Shown: one piece after another, positions 39,401 to 47,166 of the stretch
How positions within the stretch are numbered: the stretch's first letter is position 1
How the letters are laid out: each line of letters opens with the position of its first letter
NCBI GenBank assembly: GCA_020310875.1
Contig: MU260072.1
Span: forward strand, 346,001-410,000
Length of the DNA stretch: 64,000 nt
Source: Ceratopteris richardii
Lineage: Eukaryota > Streptophyta > Polypodiopsida > Polypodiales > Pteridaceae
Reading direction: 5' to 3'
Program-made: the position numbers and the translations under genes
The notes under the pieces: generated by a model
Seen by the model: only the letters and a program-made list of their open reading frames with translations
Databases searched by the model: none
Told to the model about the DNA's origin: nothing

Positions 39401-42400
39401 TAATGCCACAGCTTCAATAAACAAACAGCAACTAACAACTTCTATGTGGTATATCTAGTTTGTATGTCAAATAGGTTATGACTAAATCACCTTCAAAAAT
39501 ACAATTTTCATGTCCAACTCATGTACATTCCAACCACGATGAGATGTGAGTGCACAAATGCTATAAATAGTGGTCACTCTACAGGTTGAAGCAAAAGTCT
39601 CATCAAAATCAATGCCTTTCTCTTTAGCGTAACCTTTGGCAACAAACCTAGCCTTATACCTATCAATTGTTCCATCAACCTTACATTTCAGCTTGTACAA
39701 TTTAGTTCCAATGGCCTTTTTGCATGGAGGCAAATCACATAACCTTTGGAAACAAGCCTAGCCTTATACCTATCAATTGTTCCATCAACCTTACGTTTTA
39801 GCTTGTATACCCTTCAGAACTAATGGCTTTTTTGCATGGAGGCAAATCACATAAAGACCAAGTACCATTCTTCATTATAGCATCATAATCTGATTGCATA
39901 CTGCATAGCAGCCATCGAATTTTCTGAATTTTGTGCTTCATCAAAGGAAAGAAGCTCATTCTCATCACAAAGACTAGAGACAACCATCGCATAACAATCT
40001 GATGCAAAAGAAGCATTATGAGGGCCTAAACAAGTACGAGATGATAAAGGTGCATCTAACTTGCTATCTCTCAAAGTCTGCACCAATCATTTAGACATAG
40101 TATGTGCCTCTTCCATGTTGGCCCTCTCATCAATAAGTACATCATGTAAATCTACATCAGAAATGGAGTGATCTACATCGTCATTTGAGACCTGTAAACC
40201 CTGAGAAATCGTCTCACTAGGACAAACACTTGACTTTCCACTTGTAAAAAAAGGCAAAAAGTGTCATACACATCCTTTGAGCCAATTGATGTCTCCTTGG
40301 TACATGGAAGTAAGGATTGAATTGCATCTTTCATAAAACAACATCAAAGCTAACGAGAATGTATTTAGGTATGTGGATGATATAGAGAGTAGCCTTTGCT
40401 TTCAGAATTATACCCAAGGAAAATACAATTCACTGCCTTATCATCCAATTTTATGTGTTGTTGTTTGGACACTAATGCATATGCAAGACAACCAAAAACA
40501 AGCAAATGAGCAATAGATGGCTTGCGACCATGCCAAGCATCATATGGAGTGATAGATTGCAATGCTTTGGTGGGACACTTGTTAACTACATATGCAACGT
40601 ACATAAAAGCCTCAAGCTAGAAGCTATGTGGTAAAGCTTGAGTTTTGACCATACACCTCACCATTTCCATGAGACTATTCTTCCTCTCTGCAACTCCATT
40701 TTGTTGAGGTGTATACAACTGGTGTTTTATTCCATGCTCGGCCAGAAATGCATTAATCTTAGAAGACATATACTTCCTCCCTCGTTCAGAACAAAGGGTG
40801 CCCATTTAAACTGCTAATAGATTTTTAGCCATAACCAAGAATTGTTTAATGCACATAAACACTTCGCACTTTGCTTGCAATGGATAAACCCATGCATGCC
40901 TAGAAAAGACATCAATGAAAGTCACGAAGTATAGGTAATTCCCAAATGAAAGTGTTTGTATAGGACTAGAGACATCACTATGAACATGTTGCAATTTATG
41001 TTCATCTCTAATTGAACTATCATTTGAGAAGAAAGAATGCTCCATTTTACACAAAATACAGCCTTCATAGACATGTTTAGAGGTACCTCATTGGGGCAAA
41101 GAAGACACCATTTCATAATTATGTAGGCAGAGTAAACTAGCAACATTCAGATGGCCAAAGCATTCATGCCAAAGCTTTGCATCTAAAATAGCTTCAGAAT
41201 CATGAACTTCACATACTGAATCATTATCAGATTTGCATAATCTATGAGCTTATAGAGTCCAGACATAAAATGTTAGAAGCAATGATAACATCACCATTCG
41301 CATATGTCATCAACAAATTCGACAACAAAGCTAATCTTGGTTAATGCTCAAACTGATAACACATTTTTCTTGATCCCTGGCATATATAAGGCATCTGATA
41401 ATGTGAAAGAACTACCATCAATGGTACTTAGAATGATCTTTCCAACTCCCATGATAGGATAAGAGTTGTTAGTACATGTAACAATATTCCCTGTAAAAGC
41501 ACGCTCAAATGAAGTGAAGAGACTTTGCAATGATGTAATATGTTTGGTTGCATTAGTGTCAAAGTACCAAACATCCGAGTCTATTATAGACATACATTGC
41601 TCATGAGAAGATGGATCATATCTTCACTGAATAGCAAATGCCCATTCTTCACTCTGAACAAGAATAGTAGGTTTTGGTTTGGGTATAGCGGCCTCTACAA
41701 CCACCACCCGAGCCTCTTTCTTTGCCTCTTTTGAGTCTAGTTTAGAACAACTCTTAATGACATGATCATTTGCCTTACAATACTTGCAAAATTGTCTCTT
41801 CTTTTCCGCCTTCATATCATCTTTGTCTTCTTTCTTTAATTATGCAACGTTTGCAAATTTCTGCTTACTAGTAGATGAGCTCCATTTACCCTTTCCCTTT
41901 TGACTAGCTAAGACAGCTTGATCTGCAACACGCATAGTTGACCTATTCTAACTTCACTCATCTCCTGCAACAAAACAAAGAATAACTTGTCAAATGTTAA
42001 GGCATTTGAATTGCCTTTCATCATCAACCGAAGAATGGAAGCAACACTCTAATATGAATCTGGAAGACCGTTAAGAATAGTCTTGACAAGTGAACTATCT
42101 TGCAAGATTTCATCAACAGAAATCAATTACTCTTTCAAATCTTTGATCTTTGTTGAAAAATTGTCCATTGAATCTCAATGCTCATTCATTCATATGCTCA
42201 CTCTCAAACTATTTCTGGAGGTAAGCAACAGCAACCTTATTTCTTGCCTTGTATAATGTTGTAAGGGTATCCAAAGCATCTTTTGTTGACTTGCAAGAGC
42301 AAATGTGACGGATAATGGAATGTTTAACAGACAAAGCTATCAATGCATGTGCATGTGCATCTCTCCCATCCCAAGAAAGTTGCTCTATAGTAGGTGCAAC

Positions 42401-45400
42401 AAGAATCACAACACGACTAGGAAATTGAAGATCATGGTCTTCAGCACCATCATCATGATCTTCAACACCATCTGCATCACATTTAATCACTGTATTTGAA
42501 GGTGTGGTAGCACAATATTCCATAAGCCTTTTGCTACCAATGGGTAATAAGTAACATCCGACTTATCCTCAACATTGCTTTCAACCATGGCTAGTGACTA
42601 AATACGCTATGCAAAAAATTGACTTTATCTCAAAAAGCTGTATAGGAATGCCGAAATGAACTTTGCTAGACTTTTGGAAGACTTCGAGGCTCTTGTACTA
42701 GCAAACCAAAATTTGTGTATATGTTTGGCACAAAAGGACAAAATTGCCTACACACTCGTTACAATAGTGCATTTGGAGGCCAAAACGAGCTCAAATCGAA
42801 AATTCAACGCGACAAGGCGAAGCTGTTTTGAACTCCTTATTGCCCCAAGTATGCTTAACAATCGACTATAATAAGAGGGGTGTCAATGGCACCCTAGAGG
42901 AAAGCACATGAACAATGCAAGGAAGAAGAAGCTTCTTGGAGTTCAACACAATATTGAATGTATTGCCAAGTGAATGTACAAAGATAAGTGACCCATTCAA
43001 GTTATAGACATGTATACAAGCTAGGGAAAAACACTTCCGAAGGAGAGAAAAAAGTGCCCTGGCAGTCCTAAGTGTGTTAAGACACATCACTACCGAAATA
43101 TATCAACATATACATCAATCCGAGATTTCAAGGGATGCAAGAGCCTAAGGAAAAAGTTTGTTCAGCATATTTCTACTTTGGAGGTCCTCATCCAACTTTG
43201 AAGTATTCTCATCTTTTAGGTGGGTGCTGCCTTGTTGCTCATGGTCACATCTACATGTCTTCTCATCTTTAAGTCTAGATTAGGATAAAATGTAATTTAA
43301 GGGTCTACATCAGCTGGATTGTTATTGAATTCGGTCTAATTGTTGTTGACTTCATGTTCATGATGTCCATAAATTAATTTTCATAGAGCTATTATGGTGG
43401 ACATATTTTTATGTAGTATGTAGTCATTATTCATTCATTGGATTATTCAACAATTTTTTACTTTTGCAATCTAATTTCTTATGCTCTCTCCAGACAGCTT
43501 GGCATACACTGTAACTTGGCCCTCGTAGACTGACTTTTCCACTGGACCAACATAAGGACCCTTTGTTGAGAGGTACAAGTGGGAGTGTAATCATGCAAGC
43601 TCAATAAAGCTCAGCATATGAGGTGAGTTGGGCTGTTATATCTATTACAAACTCCCAACAGTAAATGGTCTTCCATTTTTATGGAATTTGTGAGTAGATT
43701 GCCTTGGATGCAAAGAGGTCATGATGCCATTTACACTTATGATTTATCCACTGATGAGATGGCAAGGTTTACACCGACATGTTCCATCATGAAGAGCTAA
43801 AAGTAGCTGGAGCTCTTCGTGGTACATCTGTATAAACTTAATGGACCTCTCGAGGAGATTGTTAGTGATTGGGATCCTAAGTTCACTGGACAAGTTCCCT
43901 TCCAACTTCTTGCAAACGGCCTTCTAAAAGTTGGAAAGACCCTTGTGCATCTCTTTCGCGCATCACTCAAAGACTAATGGATAAATTCGATGGCATGAAA
44001 CGAACTATCACATATATGTTACATGTGTGTCTCCATCGTCAATTTCAATCGACGCATCACCTTCCCTAATTGAGTTTTTTATGATAGTCAAGCATTCGGC
44101 TACCAGATTCAACCCATTCAAGCTTATGTATAATTACAAGCAGAGACTTATGCCATTGGTTGGGCATTCTAGTACCAATTGTTTGCAAGATACATTGTAG
44201 GCCTCATTACCTCCAAGTTGGTATGTGGGTGTACCTAAGGATATCAAGGGATTCTAAGACAATTTGAACTGACACATGCAAAATGATATCATCTCGATAT
44301 TGTGGTCCTTTTCAGATCACAAAGAAGGTAATAATTGTGTCCTACAAGTTGGATTTACCTCTAACAATCACTATACATCTCTTGTTCCACTTTACTCATT
44401 TGAAAGATCAACTTGGAATGGATGATTTTGTGATACCTCATAGAGGAGATCCCAAGTTTGGAGGATACAAACCAATATTACCACTAGATCCACATTTGGT
44501 TTTGGATCAAGGGTTTTGAAGTCCCATGAGACTTCATACACCGAGCATCTAATCAAGTGGAAGCCTGAACCCAAGTCCACTAAGACATGGGATTCAGTTA
44601 GGTCATTGACGGATCTGTTCCCTAGCTTTATAGTTGAGGAAATAAGGGAGGACACTTATTATGTGAGCTCTATAAATAGGACTCATGCCTCTCATTTGTT
44701 CCCACGTCTCGACTCTTGGCCCTTAGGCAGAGCCACCAACACGCGTATAGGGTGCAGGTGCGGCATTATGGGACACAAATCCTTGAGCTGGTGTCTGCCA
44801 GCCTACCTGTTGAGCAGCAGACTCTCAGGCTCAAGGGATGAGTCCCTTTGTGCTCTATCCCTGGGGAATGAATCTGATGTCCACCTTCTATGTTTGTGAG
44901 TATGGCTTGTTCTTTTTATTCTCTTGCAGGAAGAATCCAGGACCGGACTCCCACATATAGGCAGGATTCTAGCTTCAAATGTGCCCATCAAATTAGTCGA
45001 CTGTCAATATACGTATCTTCCACCTCCAAGTGCTCCAATGAAATAATCCAAACACTCCAGTGTTGACCTTGTTCAGGGGCCACATCTTTCCTTCATTCGG
45101 CAATGTTGTTCTCTATCTTGATCCTAAAACAACTTCAATGGCTCCTCCTCAACGTGAGATATCTTAAAATTTAAATGATAATAGTGTTGTTTCAGTTCTT
45201 CTAGCACATGACCAAATGACTAGTGACAAGATGAACATATGCAAACTTGTTAATTCTGATTCGTGTTGAAATTTATCAGAACTAACAAAGAAAAACTAAA
45301 AGTGAACTTCTCCACATTTGACGTATAGCCAAAGTTGTTAGTGCAGTAAATGTACCATGGAAAACGAGGTAAACCATTGTTGTACCTATCATGTAACACA

Positions 45401-47166
45401 CAAACAGACCATCCTGCGCATAATTATTGGCATGCTGAATCAGTTCACAGGAAGAAACACTAGAAAGGGGATCCTTTATGTTCCACAGGACTACATTCGC
45501 ATCTCTGAGATGCTGATTCCTCTTTTCTCAAGGCGTTTATCAGGTTAAGAAGAGAATTCACCCCCCCCCCCCCCCCAATTCCTATGTCAACAAGTTTTAC
45601 ACTGCTAAACATAAGAAAGGTTCTTATATGCTCCAACGGCCCATATCAGTGAAGAGAAATTCAAATATTTCTCGCCTATCATGATTCTTCTTTTTAAGGT
45701 AAAATCAACTGCCGTATCAATTAATACTTGGTCCCTTCATAACAATAGTGTTTATGTTGTGGCAAGTAGCATGTAATAAGTGACTCAACCAAAAATAAGA
45801 AATAGATTTTGTGAATGAGAATCAAAGAAGGTTATGTTCATACCAAGATGCTGCTTCTTCCAACGCAAACAGAACTCCTCCAACTGGAGCTCGAAAGGCA
45901 GCAGAAACTCCTGCGGCAGAACCACAAGTAACAAGGTCTCTACGATCTCTATCATTCTTGAAGTATCGTAACCACTGCCATGTCAAGCGGTATTTCTTGG
46001 ATCCCCCCTGGCTCAACAAGGATGCAATGCAAGATCCTATGTGAACTAGTGGCCCTTCTTTACCCACAGCAAGACCACCTGCTACAGCACCGATGCTCCC
46101 TAAAATCTGTAAACAAGAATGTCAAATAGCAAATTTGGTGCGTAAATTCTCTAATAGACCATGTTAATATTACCTTCACAATCAATGTTCTTGGAGACAA
46201 AATGTTTGGGGCATCAATACCATTCAGATATGCTTTGACCTCAGGTATTCCAGACCCTGCTGCCGCAGGACCAAAACTTGCACAAAGGACTGCAGAAGCA
46301 AGCACAAGCACCATATTGCTTCCCGCGAGAATCAAGAAAGCTATTAAGTACCTGCCATAAAAGCTTGAAACAGTGAATTACTCGCAGCATCTCAGGAATA
46401 TCTGACTTAGCAGACGAATGGTTCTTGACATACTTCCTGTCACTTATGAAGCTCGTTGTTTGTGAGAGTTTGTAACCTGCTATATACTCGACTGCCATAT
46501 TGATCGCATAGCCTACCAATCCTGTACATAATCCTACAAGGCAAGCCATTGTCCACTTCAGAATAATGTACTGCAAAATCTGCACTCGTGTTCTTGATCT
46601 CCAGTCTTGCTTGAAAACATCGTTCTCGACAATCCTGAAAAACATACAAGACGGCCAAGAAATAAGATTCGAAATACTGGATAAGTCTCAAAGCCAAAAT
46701 AGTACGTACAGTGTAATCTAAAAGCATCCCAAGTACGAGTTTCCATGGATGAATTCACACAATAAATGAACGAAAAGAAACCCAAGCATATCAAGATATT
46801 GTCCGATAAAACAACAAATCGCATAGTTATACGTTTGATCTGCTCCCATTGTATTCAAATCAAGCATATCTATGTCACATTAGAAACAATGACGATGCAG
46901 AAAAATTACTCGTAATCAAGACTTTCGATGTGAGACGCCTTGACACCGATAATGGCGGTTTGCGACGTCTCGTTAGGGAACGAACTTCCTCCTCTTCTCA
47001 GTACCGAATGTTCAGTGAGTAGACGCTCTGTCGAGCCATTCTCCAGATCAACAAGCTTAGGAGACGACATAGTGCCAAAGTCAGCACGATCGTCAAGCAT
47101 GGAATCCTCGTAAGTATGAGTGTCATAGAGGTCCATATCTCCATCGACTGAATCATTACGATCCAT
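24984..47166 (-). CDS. CLC: CLC-type anion channel/transporter (7 exons)
   Basis: Encodes a 794-residue CLC protein, expected in an endomembrane, moving chloride or nitrate, often in exchange for protons. Exons (- strand): 47166-46910, 46634-46434, 46351-46174, 46106-45844, 26843-26571, 26479-25387, 25103-24984. All junctions are GT-AG and the phases join exactly (2385 nt). Key motifs: GSGIPE at residues 185-190, GKEGP at 227-231 with gating Glu229, FALEE at 292-296 (proton-side Glu), SGLFIP near 503-508, the conserved Tyr near 594, and two cytosolic CBS domains (about 618-672 and 712-780). The length and N-terminal SHIESLDYE match plant CLC-a/b/c/g proteins. Ser186 in GxGIP is the residue usually found in chloride-preferring members; nitrate exchangers have Pro. 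No stop or frameshift is seen. Confidence 0.96.
25387..26479 (-). CDS. CLC: CLC exon 6
   Basis: A 1093-nt exon coding residues 392-755: the second half of the membrane domain (GTAIPSGLFIPV, LGGSMRMTVSVCVI, LLELTNNLL), CBS1 and most of CBS2 (SLAKAFSMFRQLGLRHL). Intron 5 is 91 bp. Confidence 0.96.
26571..26843 (-). CDS. CLC: CLC exon 5
   Basis: Acceptor AATGGCAG. It completes the Trp codon begun in exon 4 and continues WRSSLLWRAFFTSA, the expected next CLC segment, showing that the distant blocks are one gene. Ends YALFHSR. Confidence 0.95.
27142..27423 (+). repeat. AGT/AGC/GGT triplet microsatellite
   Basis: A compound trinucleotide tract: interrupted AGTGGT/AGC, then an almost pure AGC run at about 27253-27323, then GTAGTG and a pure GTA run. 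The open frame over it (polyalanine then polyvaline) is a by-product of the triplet period. It is intronic. Confidence 0.95.
27480..28090 (-). other. Open - strand stretch, unrecognised
   Basis: Two overlapping open frames (28086-27613 and 27737-27480). The longer reads MVDLVHQRIQPLGRSG and includes Cys-containing segments (GRACTCMEKFIMLVQGQQ). No family is recognised and there are no splice or start signals that convince me. It may be a retroelement fragment. Confidence 0.25.
28061..28410 (+). repeat. GGGCTGGACCAAGT minisatellite
   Basis: About 20 imperfect, irregularly spaced copies of a core such as TGGGCTGGACCAAGT, alternating with CAACTACTGGACTGG-like blocks. There is one perfect local duplication (GGGCTGGACTTGTTTGT, twice near 28348-28382). 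GC content is higher than in the flanks. Confidence 0.8.
28640..30470 (+). other. No gene recognised
   Basis: Intronic AT-rich DNA. It contains an imperfect duplication of AATAGTGGG(C/T)ATAGAACTAAGAA (29660 and 29701) and cryptically simple stretches rich in TTATGATG and TGAATGATG near 29400-29500 and 30000-30090. The 62-codon open stretch at 28937-29125 has no recognised motif. Confidence 0.4.
30480..31420 (-). pseudogene. Ty3/gypsy protease-RT remnant
   Basis: Reading down the - strand: HVDVILGMSWFFHKTDEF near 31230 (post-protease block), EFMDVFPPNLSN near 30880, FALDHKIELVSGSHPI, YLEKGFIEPCPHGVH near 30700, then GMRFCLDYKVFNKV near 30650 and RMDDLMDQGLSAHYFIKIDL near 30580. These are consecutive blocks of a gypsy reverse transcriptase N-terminal half. 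Frameshifts and stops occur throughout. RNase H and integrase are absent here. Confidence 0.85.
31629..31698 (+). repeat. Compound simple repeat (GA, poly-G, GA, AAATG)
   Basis: AGAGAG, then about 18 G, then GAGAGA, then AAATGAAATG pentamers. On the - strand it follows the LINE fragment to its right, so it may be that element's simple-sequence 3' tail. Confidence 0.85.
31998..33240 (-). pseudogene. Non-LTR retrotransposon (LINE) ORF2 3' part
   Basis: A 406-codon open stretch. It starts in the RT thumb region (YTDAYTYLGVVFTGP, then LWLFDTLVASTMLYGVQVWG), typical of plant LINE ORF2. It ends with a Cys/His cluster CRLCHLEPETELHYICHC, the CCHC-like finger near the C-terminus of such proteins. 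The endonuclease and the RT catalytic part are absent, as expected for 5' truncation during insertion. The long uninterrupted frame suggests a fairly young copy. The 5' break lies near 33240-33300. Confidence 0.85.
33300..35280 (+). other. No gene recognised
   Basis: Between the LINE and the tandem repeat. A + strand open stretch around 33390-33474 (YGVEVSQTTIKEYFSKALKE) could be a fragment of a coding sequence, but I do not recognise it. Small direct repeats of TTTCGTACATATAA-like sequence lie near 34170-34220. Confidence 0.35.
35286..35430 (+). repeat. About 26-bp tandem repeat, 5-6 copies
   Basis: Units of the form AGCTTTTGCTTTATTAGTGAAAA, drifting to AGCTTTTTCTTTATCAGTGAAAA. They sit just left of the LTR-like inverted pair. 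Confidence 0.85.
35440..36250. repeat. Inverted pair of LTR-like fragments
   Basis: The + strand copy ends GTGGGCCTAAAAACCAACA at 35813, followed by a priming-site-like ATCGATATCAAAG. The - strand copy ends at 35856 with GGGCCTTAAAAACCAACA. Both share body sequence (CTTG(C/G)AGCTTATTTATA near 35597 and, reversed, 36087). The two LTR-like ends face each other across 42 bp. No internal coding sequence is linked. Confidence 0.6.
36255..37280 (+). other. No gene recognised
   Basis: AT-rich intronic sequence with only short open stretches on both strands. Confidence 0.4.
37283..37625 (-). repeat. Tandem copies of an LTR-end/primer-site junction
   Basis: Two near-identical blocks of about 125-130 bp (37283-37410 and 37423-37553) and a third partial one (37560-37620). 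On the - strand each junction reads GGGCCTTA(G/A)AAACCAAC, then a priming-site-like TTGGTATCAGAACAAGTG. The LTR end resembles the pair at 35.8 kb. This is an LTR-leader segment amplified in tandem. Confidence 0.7.
37626..38800 (-). other. No gene recognised; possible retroelement leader
   Basis: A 67-codon - strand open stretch (38225-38022, MDDPRPSRHTRLGWFTQVV) has no recognised domain. A purine-rich segment lies at 38250-38330 and AG-rich simple sequence near 38535-38560. Confidence 0.3.
38800..39371 (-). pseudogene. Ty3/gypsy integrase remnant
   Basis: The - strand shows FFRHDKVCALEGDSIH near 39140 (the integrase N-terminal zinc region lead-in), then WTSIFVDFVIGLPQTQR near 38980-38930, corresponding to the integrase catalytic-core start. 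Several frames are needed to read it. It borders the truncated copia-C at about 39475. Confidence 0.6.
39482..42588 (-). pseudogene. copia-C gag-pol remnant
   Basis: Gag starts near 42588 (MVESNVEDKSD) with a deletion relative to copia-A; the core lies at 42523-42209. The zinc knuckle CKYCKANDHVIKSC (41800-41755) is intact. The protease reads VWYFDTNATKHITS near 41570, so the DSG triad is changed to DTN. Integrase blocks: IDVFSRHAWVY near 40900, CSERGRKYMSS, YTPQQNGVAERKN near 40710. The linker is at 40604-40365. RT at 40086-39482 includes a tandem duplication of about 110 bp. It keeps Gln at two positions where copia-A has TAG (TQALPHSF, ALQSITPY). Confidence 0.88.
39628..39852 (-). repeat. 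About 110-bp tandem duplication inside copia-C RT
   Basis: 39628-39738 and 39739-39852 both encode the KKAIGTK...DRYKARLVAKGY stretch of RT, with small differences. The duplication disrupts the RT reading. Confidence 0.8.
42895..43108 (-). repeat. copia-C 5' LTR, 3' end deleted
   Basis: It aligns to the copia-A LTR from TGTTGATATATTT to the GTGCTT(T)CC block. It then jumps directly to the leader sequence TCTAGGGTGCCATTGACACC, which in copia-A lies beyond the primer site. The LTR end and the primer-binding site were therefore lost in a roughly 50-bp deletion. Confidence 0.8.
43690..44660 (+). pseudogene. Ty3/gypsy integrase and chromodomain remnant
   Basis: A + strand remnant: EEIVSDWDPKFTGQ near 43855 (integrase core), then RYCGPFQITKKV...YKLDLP near 44293-44360 (integrase C-terminal domain), then EHLIKWKPEPKSTKTWDS near 44540-44600, matching the core of a chromodomain. 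The presence of a chromodomain makes it a different lineage (chromovirus) from the element at 51-60 kb. A TATAAATAGG at 44671 may belong to its 3' LTR. Confidence 0.75.
45561..45576 (+). repeat. Poly-C tract
   Basis: A run of about 16 C in the intron 4 sequence, 270 bp from the exon 4 donor. Confidence 0.9.
45844..46106 (-). CDS. CLC: CLC exon 4
   Basis: Acceptor TTTACAG. Codes ILGSIGAVAGG, the gating-glutamate motif GKEGPLVHIG, and AAFRAPVGGVLFALEEAASW. Intron 3 is only 67 bp. The donor (TTG|GTATGAAC) opens the 19-kb intron. Confidence 0.95.
46174..46351 (-). CDS. CLC: CLC exon 3
   Basis: Acceptor ATGGCAG. Codes YLIAFLILAGSN and the anion selectivity motif GSGIPEVKAYLNG, ending LIVK. Intron 2 is 82 bp. 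Confidence 0.95.
46434..46634 (-). CDS. CLC: CLC exon 2
   Basis: Begins after TTTTTCAG and codes IVENDVFKQDWRSRTRVQ, then the first membrane helix (WTMACLVGLCTGLVGYAIN). Donor AA|GTATGT. Intron 1 is 275 bp. Confidence 0.95.
46910..47166 (-). CDS. CLC: CLC exon 1
   Basis: Codes residues 1-85 plus two bases of codon 86. The first ATG is at 47166 (MDRNDSVDGDMDLYD); the codon two upstream is GTG and is not a likely start. It is an acidic cytosolic N-terminus ending SHIESLDYE. Donor: GA|GTAATT. Confidence 0.93.

Larger units (their letters stand above)
39482..43108 (-). mobile_element. copia-C: truncated relative of copia-A
   Basis: A - strand element with a 5' LTR at about 42895-43108, then gag, protease, integrase and part of reverse transcriptase. 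It ends in RT at about 39482 (ELDMKIVFLKV); YVDD, RNase H and the 3' LTR are missing. The LTR start TGTTGATATATTTCGGTAGTG and the gag and pol residues match copia-A closely. Confidence 0.9.
26844..45843 (-). other. CLC intron 4, 19,000 bp
   Basis: Bounded by a GT donor (GTATGAAC) and an AG acceptor (AATGGCAG). It lies between exons whose joined codon is Trp, as CLC proteins require. It is packed with repeat and retroelement remnants in both orientations, listed separately. Confidence 0.93.

Noticed and set aside
24984..47166. Two separate CLC genes or gene fragments (25-27 kb and 45.8-47.2 kb)
   Set aside because: The exons complement each other exactly, the split Trp codon joins in phase across the 19-kb gap, and no part is duplicated, so one gene is the simpler reading.
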